NCBI GenBank assembly: GCA_016715425.1
Contig: JADKAC010000003.1
Span: forward strand, 62,001-126,000
Direction of reading: 5' to 3'
Length of the DNA: 64,000 nucleotides
Origin: Bacteroidota bacterium
GTDB taxonomy: Bacteria; Bacteroidota; Bacteroidia; Chitinophagales; BACL12
Shown: positions 27,304 to 36,639 of the stretch, one piece after another
How positions within the stretch are numbered: position 1 is the first letter of the stretch
How the letters are laid out: each line of letters starts with the position of its first letter
Notes under the pieces: model-generated
Databases searched by the model: none
The model's input: only the letters and a program-made list of their open reading frames with translations
What the model was told of the DNA's origin: nothing
Made by a program: the position numbers and the translations under genes

Positions 27304-29186
27304 GGTATGTCGGGATTTACACCTTCGGGAGTTTTAATTACAGCAGCTATCGGTGTTTTTATTTCATGAATTAAATCTGCATTTATCAATCGGTCTTCAA
27401 GATATTTTCTTTTCGGATTAATTTCTCTTTTCAGATAATATTCCATTAATAAACTTGCAATAGGTGCTGCCCATGTAGCACCGAAACCACTATTTTCTAC
27501 TAACACTGCAATTGCAATTTTTGGATTATTGCGTGGAGCAAATCCTGAAAACTGCGAGTGATCTTTTCCATGTGGATTTTCTGCTGTTCCTGTTTTACCA
27601 CACACTTCAATACTATCAATTTGCGCCACTCTTGCAGTACCCGCTTTCACCACCATACTTAATCCTTCCGTTACCAAATCAAAATATTGTTTGTCAACCA
27701 TTGTTTGATGCACAAGATGTAATGCATTTAAAATAGAATCTTCACCATCGGCATATTTTAAAACATGCGGCGCATACCAATAACCACCATTTGCAATTGC
27801 CGCCATCATATTTGCATTTTGCAATGGCGTAACAATCATTTGATCCTGACCAATACCAAGTGTAATAAAGTTGGAAGAACGCCAGCGATTTTTACCATAA
27901 ATTTTATCATAATCTTCAGGGTCAGGAATGTTTCCGGATTTTTCTCCCGGAAGATCCACACCTGTTTTTACACCAATACCAAAACTGGCGAGATACACAT
28001 TCAACTTCACTAATCCTTCGGCAGTAGTTGCATTATTATCATCAATAAAATGCTTTAATACATAGCAATAATATGCATTGCAAGAATGCTGAATACTCAT
28101 AATCACATTTGCGGGAAAAGGATGATTATGACAACCAACAGTATGTCCCGCCATGCGATAACCACCACCACAACCATAACCCTGATCGGGAGTTAATGTA
28201 CCTTCTTGTAAAGCAACCAAAGCCATTAATGGTTTATACTGCGAACCAGGAGGATAGTATCCGGTTAATGCACGATTATTTAAAGGGCGCATCGGATCAA
28301 ATACAAGTGATGCATAATTTTTTGTGCGCTTACTTCCCACCAACATATTCGGATCGTAAGAAGGGCTGCTCACCATTGCAAGAATTTCTCCGGTGGATGG
28401 TTCTATTGCGACAATAGCACCTCTTTTATTTTGCATCAGCAATTCAGCGTATTGTTGCAATTCAATATCCAAAGTAAGTGTAAGTGTTTTCCCGGCAACA
28501 ACAGGTAAATCATTTTCGCCCTGACCTAAACTTCCTACTATTCTATTATATGCATCCACCACCATGTTTTTATATCCACGCTGGCCACGCAATAATTCTT
28601 CGTAATATTTTTCTACACCGCTTTTACCAATATAATCTCCCGGTTTATAATATCCGTTCGATCTTTTTATATCATTGCTATCCACTTCCGTAACATAACC
28701 CAACACATGCGCCGCTGTGGGATACGGATATTTGCGCACAGTTCTTATCTCCGGAAAAAATCCTTTAAACTCATATAAGAATTCTTCTATCTTACCAAAG
28801 TCTTCTGCGGATATTTGAGAAATAAAAACAGAAGCATGTAATGAAGAATATTTTTTCGCATCTTGAAGTTTTGTTATAAATGCTTCTTTATCAATTTGCA
28901 TCAATTCGCAAAAACGCATTGTATCCATTTGCTTCACCTGATAGGGAATCACCATCAAATTATAAATGGGTTCGTTAAAAACTATCAGCTTACCAGTACG
29001 ATCATACATTGGTCCACGGTCGGGATATACAGTAACTTTTCTATACGCTCTGTCTTTTGCAAGCTCTGCATAATCTTTATTTATTACCTGCAGATATAAC
29101 AGTCGGATGATATAAATCATAAATACAGAAATAATAAGTATCTGTATTACAATTCTTCTATTCTTCCAACTATCTATACCTGTCAT
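27300..29186 (-). CDS. mrdA: Penicillin-binding protein 2 (elongasome transpeptidase)
   Basis: A class B PBP that cross-links side-wall peptidoglycan together with RodA. The 628 residues have one N-terminal membrane helix (IVIQILIISVFMIYIIRLLYL), a PBP dimerisation region (YRKVTVYPDRGPMYDRTGKLI, residues about 45-200), and a transpeptidase domain. The catalytic SxxK is near residue 314 (PPGSQYKP), SxN near 365 (QHSCNAY) and KTG near 530 (CGKTGTAENP). It overlaps mreD by four bases upstream and rodA by four bases downstream. Length and motifs are normal. Confidence 0.95.
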   Translation of the reverse strand: MTGIDSWKNRRIVIQILIISVFMIYIIRLLYLQVINKDYAELAKDRAYRKVTVYPDRGPMYDRTGKLIVFNEPIYNLMVIPYQVKQMDTMRFCELMQIDKEAFITKLQDAKKYSSLHASVFISQISAEDFGKIEEFLYEFKGFFPEIRTVRKYPYPTAAHVLGYVTEVDSNDIKRSNGYYKPGDYIGKSGVEKYYEELLRGQRGYKNMVVDAYNRIVGSLGQGENDLPVVAGKTLTLTLDIELQQYAELLMQNKRGAIVAIEPSTGEILAMVSSPSYDPNMLVGSKRTKNYASLVFDPMRPLNNRALTGYYPPGSQYKPLMALVALQEGTLTPDQGYGCGGGYRMAGHTVGCHNHPFPANVIMSIQHSCNAYYCYVLKHFIDDNNATTAEGLVKLNVYLASFGIGVKTGVDLPGEKSGNIPDPEDYDKIYGKNRWRSSNFITLGIGQDQMIVTPLQNANMMAAIANGGYWYAPHVLKYADGEDSILNALHLVHQTMVDKQYFDLVTEGLSMVVKAGTARVAQIDSIEVCGKTGTAENPHGKDHSQFSGFAPRNNPKIAIAVLVENSGFGATWAAPIASLLMEYYLKREINPKRKYLEDRLINADLIHEIKTPIAAVIKTPEGVNPDIP

Positions 29187-29710
29187 TTTTTACCAAACGC
29201 TTTTCGGGGAGTGAATAAAAATGCAAACACTAAAATTAAAACGGTGCTGAATAAAGAACTTAATCCAATATTGAATAAAGTAAATCGCAATTGACGCAAT
29301 GAAAATATTTCAATAAAAAAATATGCAGTATGATGAATCAATACCATAATAATTGTATAAATAAAAAACCATGTTGCTCCCAATTTATATATGGAAGGGT
29401 TTTCAATATTTTCATATCCGGTAACCGGTGTAAGCGCTTTTAAAACTAATGGTCGCACAAAAGCAAGAAACACACAAGCTGCCATTTGCATTCCAGGTGT
29501 GTTGTTAAACATATCAATTATTAATCCTAATGCCATGGCTAAAATCATTGCCAACCATTGTGGTGTTGCAAAAGGTAATGTGAGAATAAACATGATAAAC
29601 ACATAAGGATGTACAAACAAACCCACATTCAGATTATTAAGTACCAATACCTGAAAGGCAATTAATAATACAAGACCTAATATGCGTGCTATCCAATTAA
29701 TTACTATCAT
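29183..29710 (-). CDS. mreD: Rod shape-determining protein MreD
   Basis: A 175-residue membrane protein with about five to six hydrophobic helices. It contains the MreD-like P-Y-V-F-I-M-F-I-L-T-L-P segment and ALGLIIDMFNNTPGMQMAA, which corresponds to the conserved G-x-x-x-D-x-x-x-x-x-x-x-G region of the family. The sequence is weakly conserved in general; position decides the call: it sits between mreC (14-base overlap) and mrdA (4-base overlap). MreD is an inner-membrane part of the elongasome. Confidence 0.9.
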   Translation of the reverse strand: MIVINWIARILGLVLLIAFQVLVLNNLNVGLFVHPYVFIMFILTLPFATPQWLAMILAMALGLIIDMFNNTPGMQMAACVFLAFVRPLVLKALTPVTGYENIENPSIYKLGATWFFIYTIIMVLIHHTAYFFIEIFSLRQLRFTLFNIGLSSLFSTVLILVFAFLFTPRKAFGKK

Positions 29711-30533
29711 GTGTTGCCTGCGTTTCTAATTGTTGTCTTTCATTTTTTCTTAAAAAATTTACTACATACACATATTTTAATGTACTGAAATTTGTACTTA
29801 ACTGCACATCCAAAGTATAAAATACACTACCCGCTTCTCTGCCAAATGTTTTTAAAATTCCCACAAGATGATCGGGTGGATACACCATTGAAAATTCTGT
29901 GGTAACAATACTATCACCTTCATATAACATTCCCGGTTCAGAAACATCCACAACACTTGCCATTTTCGGATTACCATATACCCATTGCAATCTACCTTGT
30001 GCATTATTGCGTTTCACTGCAACACGAGTACTATAATCTCCATGCAGAACAGATAATACCACACTGTAATTTTCTGAAACACTTTTTACAATGCCGACCA
30101 CACCGTTGGAAGTAATTACACCCATATCTTTTTTAATACCATCTTTCGCACCTTTATTTAAGGTGATATAATTATTGGGTTCAGTAAAACTATTATTGAT
30201 TACTAAAGCAGGTATATAGGAGTAAAGCAATTCTCCTGTGCTATCATTCACAGAAATTATTTGTGTGGAATCCTGTATTGTTTTTAAATCCAATTGTTCC
30301 CGCAACGAAATATTCTCCAACATCAAACTATCATTCACCTGTTTCAGATAAAAATAATTAGTAAGATTTCCATACGTATTTAACACATCTCCTGAAACAG
30401 AATTTGCAGTATTAATAAAATAAGTATTGTGGTATAAATTGTTGCTGAAAATCAGCCAGAAACTCGAGACTTCAAGAATGATAAATAATATCAGTACATG
30501 ATTGCGAAAAAGAAATTGTAAAAAATTACGCAT
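29697..30533 (-). CDS. mreC: Rod shape-determining protein MreC
   Basis: A 278-residue protein with one N-terminal membrane helix (HVLILFIILEVSSFWLIFS) and a coiled-coil-like segment around residues 65-90. The periplasmic MreC beta domains follow, with NSFTEPNNYITLNKGAKDGIKKDMGVITSNGVVGIV, the family hallmark G-x-x-x-G-I-x-x-x-M-x-V, and a Y-P-P-D-H-L-V-G-I-L region. MreC forms filaments in the periplasm and activates PBP2-RodA. Its gene lies 16 bases after mreB and overlaps mreD. Confidence 0.95.
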   Translation of the reverse strand: MRNFLQFLFRNHVLILFIILEVSSFWLIFSNNLYHNTYFINTANSVSGDVLNTYGNLTNYFYLKQVNDSLMLENISLREQLDLKTIQDSTQIISVNDSTGELLYSYIPALVINNSFTEPNNYITLNKGAKDGIKKDMGVITSNGVVGIVKSVSENYSVVLSVLHGDYSTRVAVKRNNAQGRLQWVYGNPKMASVVDVSEPGMLYEGDSIVTTEFSMVYPPDHLVGILKTFGREAGSVFYTLDVQLSTNFSTLKYVYVVNFLRKNERQQLETQATHDSN

Positions 30534-30549
30534 TCAATCCCCTTATATT

Positions 30550-31575
30550 TTAACCGATGAATAATGCCTGATAATGCTCTCTGTTTTTCAGTGCAATTCC
30601 AGTTCCTCTTACTACAGCTCTTAATGGATCGTCGGCTACATGCACTGCAAGTTTTGTGCGTTGACTAATCCGTTTATCCAAACCTCTCAGCAATGCACCG
30701 CCACCTGTAAGATGAATACCTTCTCTTTGAATATCACTCGATAATTCCGGAGGAGTTGTTTCCAAAGCTTTTAAAATTGCTTCCTCTACTTTGCTGATTG
30801 ATTTATCTAATGCATGACTGATTTCAGAATAAGTAACCACCAATTGTTTTGGAATACCTGTCATTAAATCACGACCTGAAACCTGATAATCATCCGGAAT
30901 TTCTTCCAGATCAATAATTGCAGAACCCACATTTATTTTAATTGCTTCAGCCGTGCGCTCTCCAATTAATAAATTATGTTGACGACGCATATAGTCCACA
31001 ATGTCGGCTGTAAATTCATCACCCGCCACACGAATACTTTGATCACACACAATTCCTGAAAGAGCAACAACTGCAATCTCCGTTGTACCACCACCAATAT
31101 CAATAATCATGTGGCCAACAGGTTCCTGCACATCTAAACCAATTCCCAAAGCCGCAGCCATAGGTTCCTGAATCAGATATACTTCTTTTGCTCCGGCTTG
31201 TTCGGCGGAATCTTTTACTGCACGTTTTTCTACTTCAGTAATTCCGGAGGGAATACAAATTACCATTACCAAAGAAGGTTTGAATAATCTGTTTTTGGGA
31301 AATATCATACTTATCATTCCACGCATCATCGTTTCTGCTGCCTGGAAATCTGCAATCACACCATCTTTTAGTGGACGAACCGTTTTAATATTATCATGGG
31401 TTTTCTCATGCATCTGCATAGCCCGCTTACCAACGGCAATTACTTTATCTGTTTTTCTATCAATCGCAACAATAGATGGTTCATCCACCATCACTTTTTC
31501 GTGTGCAATGATCAGTGTGTTAGCTGTTCCGAGATCTATCGCTATCTCTTGCGTAAGGAAATTAAATATACCCAT
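30550..31575 (-). CDS. mreB: Cell shape-determining actin homologue MreB
   Basis: The 341-residue bacterial actin has phosphate 1 (IAIDLGTANTLI), connect 1 and phosphate 2 (MIIDIGGGTTEIAVVAL), and adenosine (LTGGGALLRGLDKRI) motifs. It polymerises on the inner face of the membrane and positions MreC/MreD/RodA/PBP2 for side-wall synthesis. It is the first gene of the shape operon, starting 46 bases after the purH stop. The minus strand reads TAACTTTC at 31610-31617, one base from the -7 consensus, which may give mreB its own promoter. Confidence 0.97.
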   Translation of the reverse strand: MGIFNFLTQEIAIDLGTANTLIIAHEKVMVDEPSIVAIDRKTDKVIAVGKRAMQMHEKTHDNIKTVRPLKDGVIADFQAAETMMRGMISMIFPKNRLFKPSLVMVICIPSGITEVEKRAVKDSAEQAGAKEVYLIQEPMAAALGIGLDVQEPVGHMIIDIGGGTTEIAVVALSGIVCDQSIRVAGDEFTADIVDYMRRQHNLLIGERTAEAIKINVGSAIIDLEEIPDDYQVSGRDLMTGIPKQLVVTYSEISHALDKSISKVEEAILKALETTPPELSSDIQREGIHLTGGGALLRGLDKRISQRTKLAVHVADDPLRAVVRGTGIALKNREHYQALFIG

Positions 31576-31621
31576 GTACCTATTAGTTTTAGCCTGCTGT
31601 GTGCAGGTTGAAAGTTACGTT

Positions 31622-33160
31622 TTAATGTTTAAAATGTCTTATGCCTGTTAGTACCATTGTCATTTGCTGTGCATTGCAATAATCAATGGAATCTTTATCC
31701 TTCACACTTCCGCCCGGTTGAATCACTGCAGTAATACCTGCTTTAAAGGCAATGTCAACACAATCGGGGAAAGGAAAAAATGCTTCGCTCGCCATCACTG
31801 CTCCTGTTGTTTCAAAACCAAATGCATTTGCTTTTGCAATTGCCTGTTTCAATGCATCCACTCTACTGGTTTGCCCCACTCCCATTGCAATTAATTGTCT
31901 GTTCTTCACTAAAGCAATACCATTACTTTTAATATGCTTCACTGCAATTTCTGCAAACAACAAATCATTTAATTCTTCTTTGTTGGGAGTTCTATCTGTC
32001 ACCACTGTTATGCCTTGAGTGTTCACCAATTTTTTATTTCTATCCTGTACCAAAACTCCATTCAACAAACTTTTAAGTTGTTGTAACGGAAATTCGAATT
32101 GTTTTTGTTTAAGGAGGATGCGATTTTTTTTTGCGGTAAGAATTTTAATTGCTTCTTGAGAAAAAGAGGGTGCAATTAATACTTCAATAAATAAATCATG
32201 AATAGCATTTGCTGTTTCAATATCAATCTCTCTGTTGGCAATTAACACACCTCCAAACGCAGACACCGGATCTGCTGCCAACGCCTTATGATATGCCTCA
32301 TTCAAGGTTTCTCCTGTTGCCAGTCCACAAGCATTTGTATGTTTTAAAATTGCAAAACACGGGTTACCCTCCACCACTTTATGCATATCTTCCATCAGAT
32401 AAACCGCACTTTCTACATCCACCAAATTATTAAAAGAAATTTCTTTGCCATTCAGCTTTTCAAATACTGTATTAAAATCTCCAAAAAATGTAGCAGACTG
32501 GTGTGGATTCTCACCATAGCGCAATGGCATTGCATCACCGAAGGAAGAGAAGATTCCCGCATTTCTATTTCCTGTTAGATAGGATGCAATTGCATTATCA
32601 TAAGCCGTAGTAATTTGAAATGCTTTACCCGCAAAATTTTTTCTCTGTTCAATACTGCTTTCCCCTTTTTGATTTTCTAAAATTTCAACTAAAGAAGCAT
32701 AATCATTTTTTGATGCGATGATTAACACATCTCTGAAATTTTTTGCTGCAGCCCGAATAAGAGAAACGCCACCAATATCTATTTTCTCAATTATCTCACT
32801 TTCGTTAGTTGATTGCTTCAGTGTTTCTTCAAACGGAGAGAGATCTACAATCACCAAATCAAAAGCAGGAATTGCATATTGTTCCATTTGCGCCACATCA
32901 CTTTCTTCATTTCGCCTGCCTAAAATACCGCCAAACACTTTGGGGTGCAGGGTTTTCACTCTTCCTCCCAAAATAGAAGGATAGCCGGTAAGATCCTCTA
33001 CAGCATTTACTTTAACACCCAGATTCTGAATAAATGTGGCTGTGCCGCCGGTAGAATAAATCTGTACACCCAAAGAATTTAATAACTGAATAATTACATC
33101 GAGATGATCTTTGTAATACACAGAAATTAATGCTGATTTTATTGTAACAGGAAATTGCAT
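31622..33160 (-). CDS. purH: Bifunctional phosphoribosylaminoimidazolecarboxamide formyltransferase / IMP cyclohydrolase
   Basis: PurH performs the last two steps of IMP synthesis. The first about 195 residues are the MGS-like cyclohydrolase domain (SALISVYYKDHLDVIIQLLNSLGVQIYSTGGTATFI, KTLHPKVFGGIL). The rest is the AICAR transformylase domain, with LRYGENPHQSATF, the catalytic Lys-His pair in CFAILKHTNACGLA, and the C-terminal ASEAFFPFPDCVD and VIQPGGSVKDKD(S)I motifs. Length (512) is normal. It is upstream of mreB on the same strand, an order often seen in Bacteroidota, with its own -7 box at 33183-33190. Confidence 0.97.
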   Translation of the reverse strand: MQFPVTIKSALISVYYKDHLDVIIQLLNSLGVQIYSTGGTATFIQNLGVKVNAVEDLTGYPSILGGRVKTLHPKVFGGILGRRNEESDVAQMEQYAIPAFDLVIVDLSPFEETLKQSTNESEIIEKIDIGGVSLIRAAAKNFRDVLIIASKNDYASLVEILENQKGESSIEQRKNFAGKAFQITTAYDNAIASYLTGNRNAGIFSSFGDAMPLRYGENPHQSATFFGDFNTVFEKLNGKEISFNNLVDVESAVYLMEDMHKVVEGNPCFAILKHTNACGLATGETLNEAYHKALAADPVSAFGGVLIANREIDIETANAIHDLFIEVLIAPSFSQEAIKILTAKKNRILLKQKQFEFPLQQLKSLLNGVLVQDRNKKLVNTQGITVVTDRTPNKEELNDLLFAEIAVKHIKSNGIALVKNRQLIAMGVGQTSRVDALKQAIAKANAFGFETTGAVMASEAFFPFPDCVDIAFKAGITAVIQPGGSVKDKDSIDYCNAQQMTMVLTGIRHFKH

Positions 33161-33182
33161 GTGCAGAAATAAAAATGAGTTG

Positions 33183-33190
33183 CAAAGTTA
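33183..33190 (-). promoter_or_regulatory. -7 promoter box for purH
   Basis: The minus strand reads TAACTTTG, an exact TAnnTTTG match, 22 bases before the purH ATG. Confidence 0.5.
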
Positions 33191-33282
33191 GTAGATACAT
33201 ATGGTATTAATTTATCGCATTCACTATTTCTTTTACTTTTTATGAAATGATTTTCTGAGGGAGTATTCTAATCATTCGTGAT

Positions 33283-33290
33283 TACATTTG
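33283..33290 (+). promoter_or_regulatory. Candidate -7 box for the molybdenum cofactor operon
   Basis: TACATTTG matches TAnnTTTG about 85 bases upstream of mobA, in the gap between the divergent purH and mobA genes. The leader between box and ATG is A/T rich with no recognisable riboswitch fold. Confidence 0.35.
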
Positions 33291-33376
33291 TAATACTCGG
33301 ATTTTAAATTTCAGATATCCGGAAAGCAGATATTTTTTCCAAGTATATTATGTTTTAAAATTTTTATAATGCAACA

Positions 33377-33946
33377 ATGAATTCGATGAATGCCATAATA
33401 ATTGCCGGTGGGCACAGCAGCAGAATGGGACGTGATAAAGGTCTGTTGGATTACAATGGTAAACCCATGATTCAATATGTAATAGATGCCGTTTCACCAT
33501 TGGCAGACCGGGTGCTGCTGATTACCCAAAACCCGATGTACAAACGATTTGGACTGGAAACTTTTGCGGATTTAATTCCCGATCTCGGTCCTGCCGGTGG
33601 CATTTATACCGCCTTGCATATCAGCGAAGCAGCAAGTAATATGATTCTGAGTTGCGATATTCCGCTTATAACTACAAGTACTTTGCAATATATAAAAGAC
33701 AAACACAATAGTTATGATATTTCACTTGCTGCATTGCATAACAAGCCGGAACCTTTAATCGGCATTTATGAAAAGCGTTGTTTTGAAAAATGGAATTCAC
33801 TTATTGCACAAAAAAATTCAGCAGTGCATGAAATGATAAAACAATTTAATACACAATTAATAGAGATGGAATTAATGGAGGGATTTAATCCAAAGGAATT
33901 TACAAATGTCAATACTCAGTTAGAGTTAGAAAATTTAAAATTATGA
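33377..33946 (+). CDS. mobA: Molybdenum cofactor guanylyltransferase MobA
   Basis: MobA attaches GMP from GTP to molybdopterin to make the MGD form of the cofactor. The 189-residue protein has the nucleotidyltransferase P-loop AGGHSSRMGRDKGLL, the D-L-I-P-D-L-G-P-A-G-G-I-Y-T motif near residue 75, the metal-binding LSCDIPL, and PEPLIGIYEKRC. Two ATG codons (33377 and 33386) are possible; the second fits the family N-terminus best. It is the first gene of a tight five-gene run and overlaps moaD by four bases. Confidence 0.93.
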   Translation: MNSMNAIIIAGGHSSRMGRDKGLLDYNGKPMIQYVIDAVSPLADRVLLITQNPMYKRFGLETFADLIPDLGPAGGIYTALHISEAASNMILSCDIPLITTSTLQYIKDKHNSYDISLAALHNKPEPLIGIYEKRCFEKWNSLIAQKNSAVHEMIKQFNTQLIEMELMEGFNPKEFTNVNTQLELENLKL

Positions 33947-34176
33947 AAATTCACGTGCTCACATTTGGTGTGATTAACGAAATTATTTCAGATAATAATT
34001 TTGAAGTAGAATCTGCATGCACTGTTTTGCAATTGCGCAATTATTTAAATACACATCATACCGCATTAATGGAATTGCCTTATTTAATTGCAGTAAATAA
34101 TGCAATTGCTCCGGAACAATTAATATTAGATGCAGAAGATGAAATTGCATTATTACCACCATTTTCAGGAGGATAA
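33943..34176 (+). CDS. moaD: Molybdopterin synthase sulfur carrier subunit MoaD
   Basis: A 77-residue ubiquitin-fold protein that ends in the required Gly-Gly (LLPPFSGG). That end is adenylated by MoeB and thiocarboxylated before sulfur is passed to precursor Z on MoaE. The core motif YLIAVNN is typical. It overlaps mobA by four bases. The last codons hold AGGAGG (34167-34172), eight bases ahead of the moeB ATG, a rare clear Shine-Dalgarno in this window. Confidence 0.92.
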   Translation: MKIHVLTFGVINEIISDNNFEVESACTVLQLRNYLNTHHTALMELPYLIAVNNAIAPEQLILDAEDEIALLPPFSGG

Positions 34177-34180
34177 TTTT

Positions 34181-35281
34181 ATGAATAATAATAATGCAAT
34201 CCGATATGCAAGGCAATTACAATTACCACAAATTGGTGAAGCCGGCCAGCAATTACTTGCTGATGCAAAAGTGTTAGTGATTGGTGCCGGCGGACTCGGC
34301 TGTCCTGCTCTTTCTTATCTTGCTGCTGCCGGTGTGGGCACTCTTGCTGTTGTTGATTTTGATACATTGGAATTATCCAATCTGCATCGTCAACCGATGT
34401 ATGATACTATGGATGTGGGTAGATTAAAATCAAAAGCAATTGCAGATAAACTGATGTTATTAAATCCGGAAATTCAAATATTTCCTTACACAGATCGTAT
34501 CACACAATTAAATGCATTGGATATTTTTTCATCGTATGATATCATTGTGGATTGTACAGATAATTTCAGCACTCGATATATAATTAATGATGCATGTGTA
34601 TTATTGAATAAACCGTTTGTGTATGCAAGTGTATTTCAATATGAAGGACAAGTTGCAGTATTTAATTACAATGGTGGCCCAACCTATCGTTGTTTGTTTC
34701 CGCAACCCCCTGTGTATGGTTCTGTTCCGGATTGCAATACAAGTGGAATACTGGGAACAATTACCGGAGTTATCGGCACATTGCAAGCAACCGAAGTAAT
34801 TAAAATGATTTGTATGCCGAAATATGTAATGCAAAATAAACTGCTTACATGGAATGCACTCACACAATCAATTTTCAATTTAAAAATTCAACGCAGTGCT
34901 GATGCATTGAAACATGTACCTATAGATAAAAATGCATTTGCACTATTTGATTATCCTGCTTTTTGTGGCGAACCGGAAATACAAAAAATTACTGCTGAAG
35001 AATTTATAACAATGACTCATCAACATTTTTCTATTGTGGATGTGCGGGATGCAAATGAATTACCACAAGCTACTTTTGAATGTGTCTGCATTCCATTTTC
35101 CACTATGGAAGCCGGCTTTGAAGAAATTAAATTACAACAACAGGCAATTGTGTTTTGCAACAGTGGATCACGCAGTATCCGAGCAATTCCATTATTACAA
35201 AAACATTTTCCAAACACAGAATTTATTAATTTACAAGGGGGAATTCAAGCCTTACAAATTTTCCTGCAAACAAATACATAA
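34181..35281 (+). CDS. moeB: MoeB/ThiF-type adenylyltransferase with C-terminal rhodanese domain
   Basis: The 366-residue enzyme activates MoaD with ATP. The E1-like domain has VLVIGAGGLGCPALSYLA as the nucleotide loop, DFDTLELSNLHRQ, and the catalytic Cys region DCNTSGILGTITGVIG. The rhodanese domain (from about residue 280) has the active-site loop CNSGSRS, as in eukaryotic MOCS3 and MoeZ. Odd point: the zinc-binding CxxC pairs usual in MoeB are not intact. The first is GPTYRCLF with one Cys lost, and no second pair is seen. Start at 34181 follows an AGGAGG; an upstream in-frame ATG at 34130 lies inside moaD. The last base of the stop codon is the first of moaE. Confidence 0.92.
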   Translation: MNNNNAIRYARQLQLPQIGEAGQQLLADAKVLVIGAGGLGCPALSYLAAAGVGTLAVVDFDTLELSNLHRQPMYDTMDVGRLKSKAIADKLMLLNPEIQIFPYTDRITQLNALDIFSSYDIIVDCTDNFSTRYIINDACVLLNKPFVYASVFQYEGQVAVFNYNGGPTYRCLFPQPPVYGSVPDCNTSGILGTITGVIGTLQATEVIKMICMPKYVMQNKLLTWNALTQSIFNLKIQRSADALKHVPIDKNAFALFDYPAFCGEPEIQKITAEEFITMTHQHFSIVDVRDANELPQATFECVCIPFSTMEAGFEEIKLQQQAIVFCNSGSRSIRAIPLLQKHFPNTEFINLQGGIQALQIFLQTNT

Positions 35282-35724
35282 TGCAAACTCATAAGAAGAA
35301 AACAGTTTTTATGGAAGGTGCAATTACTCCAACTTTTATTGCAGAGTCCATTGCAAAACACAGTACAAAAACAGATATAGGCGCACACAGTATTTTTCTT
35401 GGTCAGGTGCGCAATGATATTATAGAAGATAAGGAAGTGATGGCGATAGAATATTCTGCATACACTGCGATGGCAGAAAATGTTTTTCATACAATTCGTG
35501 AAGATGCTTTTGCAAAATACGATCTTACATGTATGCATATTTATCATAGTCTGGGAAAAGTGAATGCAGGTGAAATAAGTTTATATGTGTTTACTTCATC
35601 CGCACATCGTCGGGATGCGATTGATGCATGTAATGCAATTGTAGAACGCATTAAAAAAGAAGCACCGGTTTGGGGAAAAGAAATAATGAATGACACAACA
35701 CATCAATGGAAAAAGAATACATAA
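35281..35724 (+). CDS. moaE: Molybdopterin synthase catalytic subunit MoaE
   Basis: MoaE joins with thiocarboxylated MoaD to convert cyclic pyranopterin monophosphate to molybdopterin. The 147-residue protein shows GAHSIFLGQVRND, IEYSAYTAMAENVFHTI, the HSLGKVNAGEISLYVF strand with S-S-A-H-R, and the catalytic lysines in RIKKEAPVWGKE. Its ATG overlaps the moeB stop by one base, and the moaC-mog gene starts four bases after its own stop. Confidence 0.93.
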   Translation: MQTHKKKTVFMEGAITPTFIAESIAKHSTKTDIGAHSIFLGQVRNDIIEDKEVMAIEYSAYTAMAENVFHTIREDAFAKYDLTCMHIYHSLGKVNAGEISLYVFTSSAHRRDAIDACNAIVERIKKEAPVWGKEIMNDTTHQWKKNT

Positions 35725-35728
35725 CAAC

Positions 35729-36639
35729 ATGAATAATATCACACAAAAAATATATACACATCGCAGTGCAATTGCATCTGCAATTGTGGAAGTAAGTATT
35801 GAAGAAACAATTCAACTTATAAATAATAACAGCGTACCCAAAGGCAATATTTTTGAAATGAGTAAAGCCGCTGCATTGCTTGCAATTAAAAACACGAGTA
35901 ACGTAATTCCCGACTGTCATCCTCTGCCTGTTGAGTTTGCTTCTGTCAGTTCACAATTAATCGGACTTGAAATTCATATTCAGGTAGAAGTACAAACGAT
36001 TTATAAAACAGGTGTGGAAGTAGAAGCAATGCATGGTGCTGCAATTGCTGCACTTACTATGTATGATATGTTGAAACCCGTTGACAAACAAGTATCAATA
36101 AAAAATATACACTTAGCAGAAAAATCTGGTGGCAAATCGCAATACAAGGATATACTTTCTACCGATATAAATGCAGCAGTAATTGTTTGTTCTGATTCAG
36201 TAGCTGCCGGTAAAAAAGAAGACAGAGCAGGTAAAGCAGTGATGAAGAAATTAGAATCTTTACCTGTGCAAATTTCTGTCTATGAAATTATACCGGATGA
36301 ACCGGAAATAATAAAACAAAAAATAACAGATTTGCTTGCACAAAACATTCAACTCATACTTATTTCCGGGGAACAGGATTATCAAAAAGAGATATTACAC
36401 CTGAAGTAATTCAACCGATGTTGGAAAGAGAAATTCCGGGCATAATGGAAGCGGCAAGAAGTTATGGACAACAACGCATGCCGTATGCAATGTTAAGTCG
36501 TGGAGTTGCAGGAATGATTGGCGATAGTGTAGTCATTACGTTACCCGGTTCCACTCGTGGTACTGAAGAAACTATGGATGCATTATTTCCTTATGTGCTA
36601 CATATTTTTAAAGTAGCCAAAGGTGTGAGGCATGATTAA
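35729..36639 (+). CDS. Bifunctional MoaC-MoaB/Mog molybdenum cofactor protein, interrupted by a one-base frameshift
   Basis: The first about 150 residues are MoaC (cyclic pyranopterin monophosphate synthase), with GNIFEMSKAAALLA, GVEVEAMHGAAIAALTMYDM and HLAEKSGGKSQ. They are fused to a MoaB/Mog adenylyltransferase domain (INAAVIVCSDSVAAGKKEDRAG). The frame breaks at a GGGG run at 36368-36371. With one more G the sequence continues as ISGGTGLSKRDITPEVIQP and on to the Mog end, including LPGSTRGTEE, giving exactly 303 residues. So either one base is missing in the assembly or the Mog part is lost. In the present frame translation ends at 36409. MoaC-MoaB fusions are known in Bacteroidota. The start at 35729 is four bases after moaE. 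Confidence 0.88.

Noticed and set aside
28109..28417. Plus-strand open frame of 102 codons inside mrdA
   Set aside because: It is antisense to well-conserved transpeptidase sequence, with Asn/His-rich low-complexity text.
34130..34180. Earlier start for moeB inside moaD
   Set aside because: The ATG at 34181 has an AGGAGG eight bases upstream and matches the family N-terminus; the extension is the moaD end in another frame.
36362..36420. Programmed -1 frameshift in moaC-mog
   Set aside because: The break is at a plain GGGG run without a clear slippery heptamer or stimulatory structure, and other genes in the window show the same kind of missing base. A sequence error is simpler, so it is reported as such.
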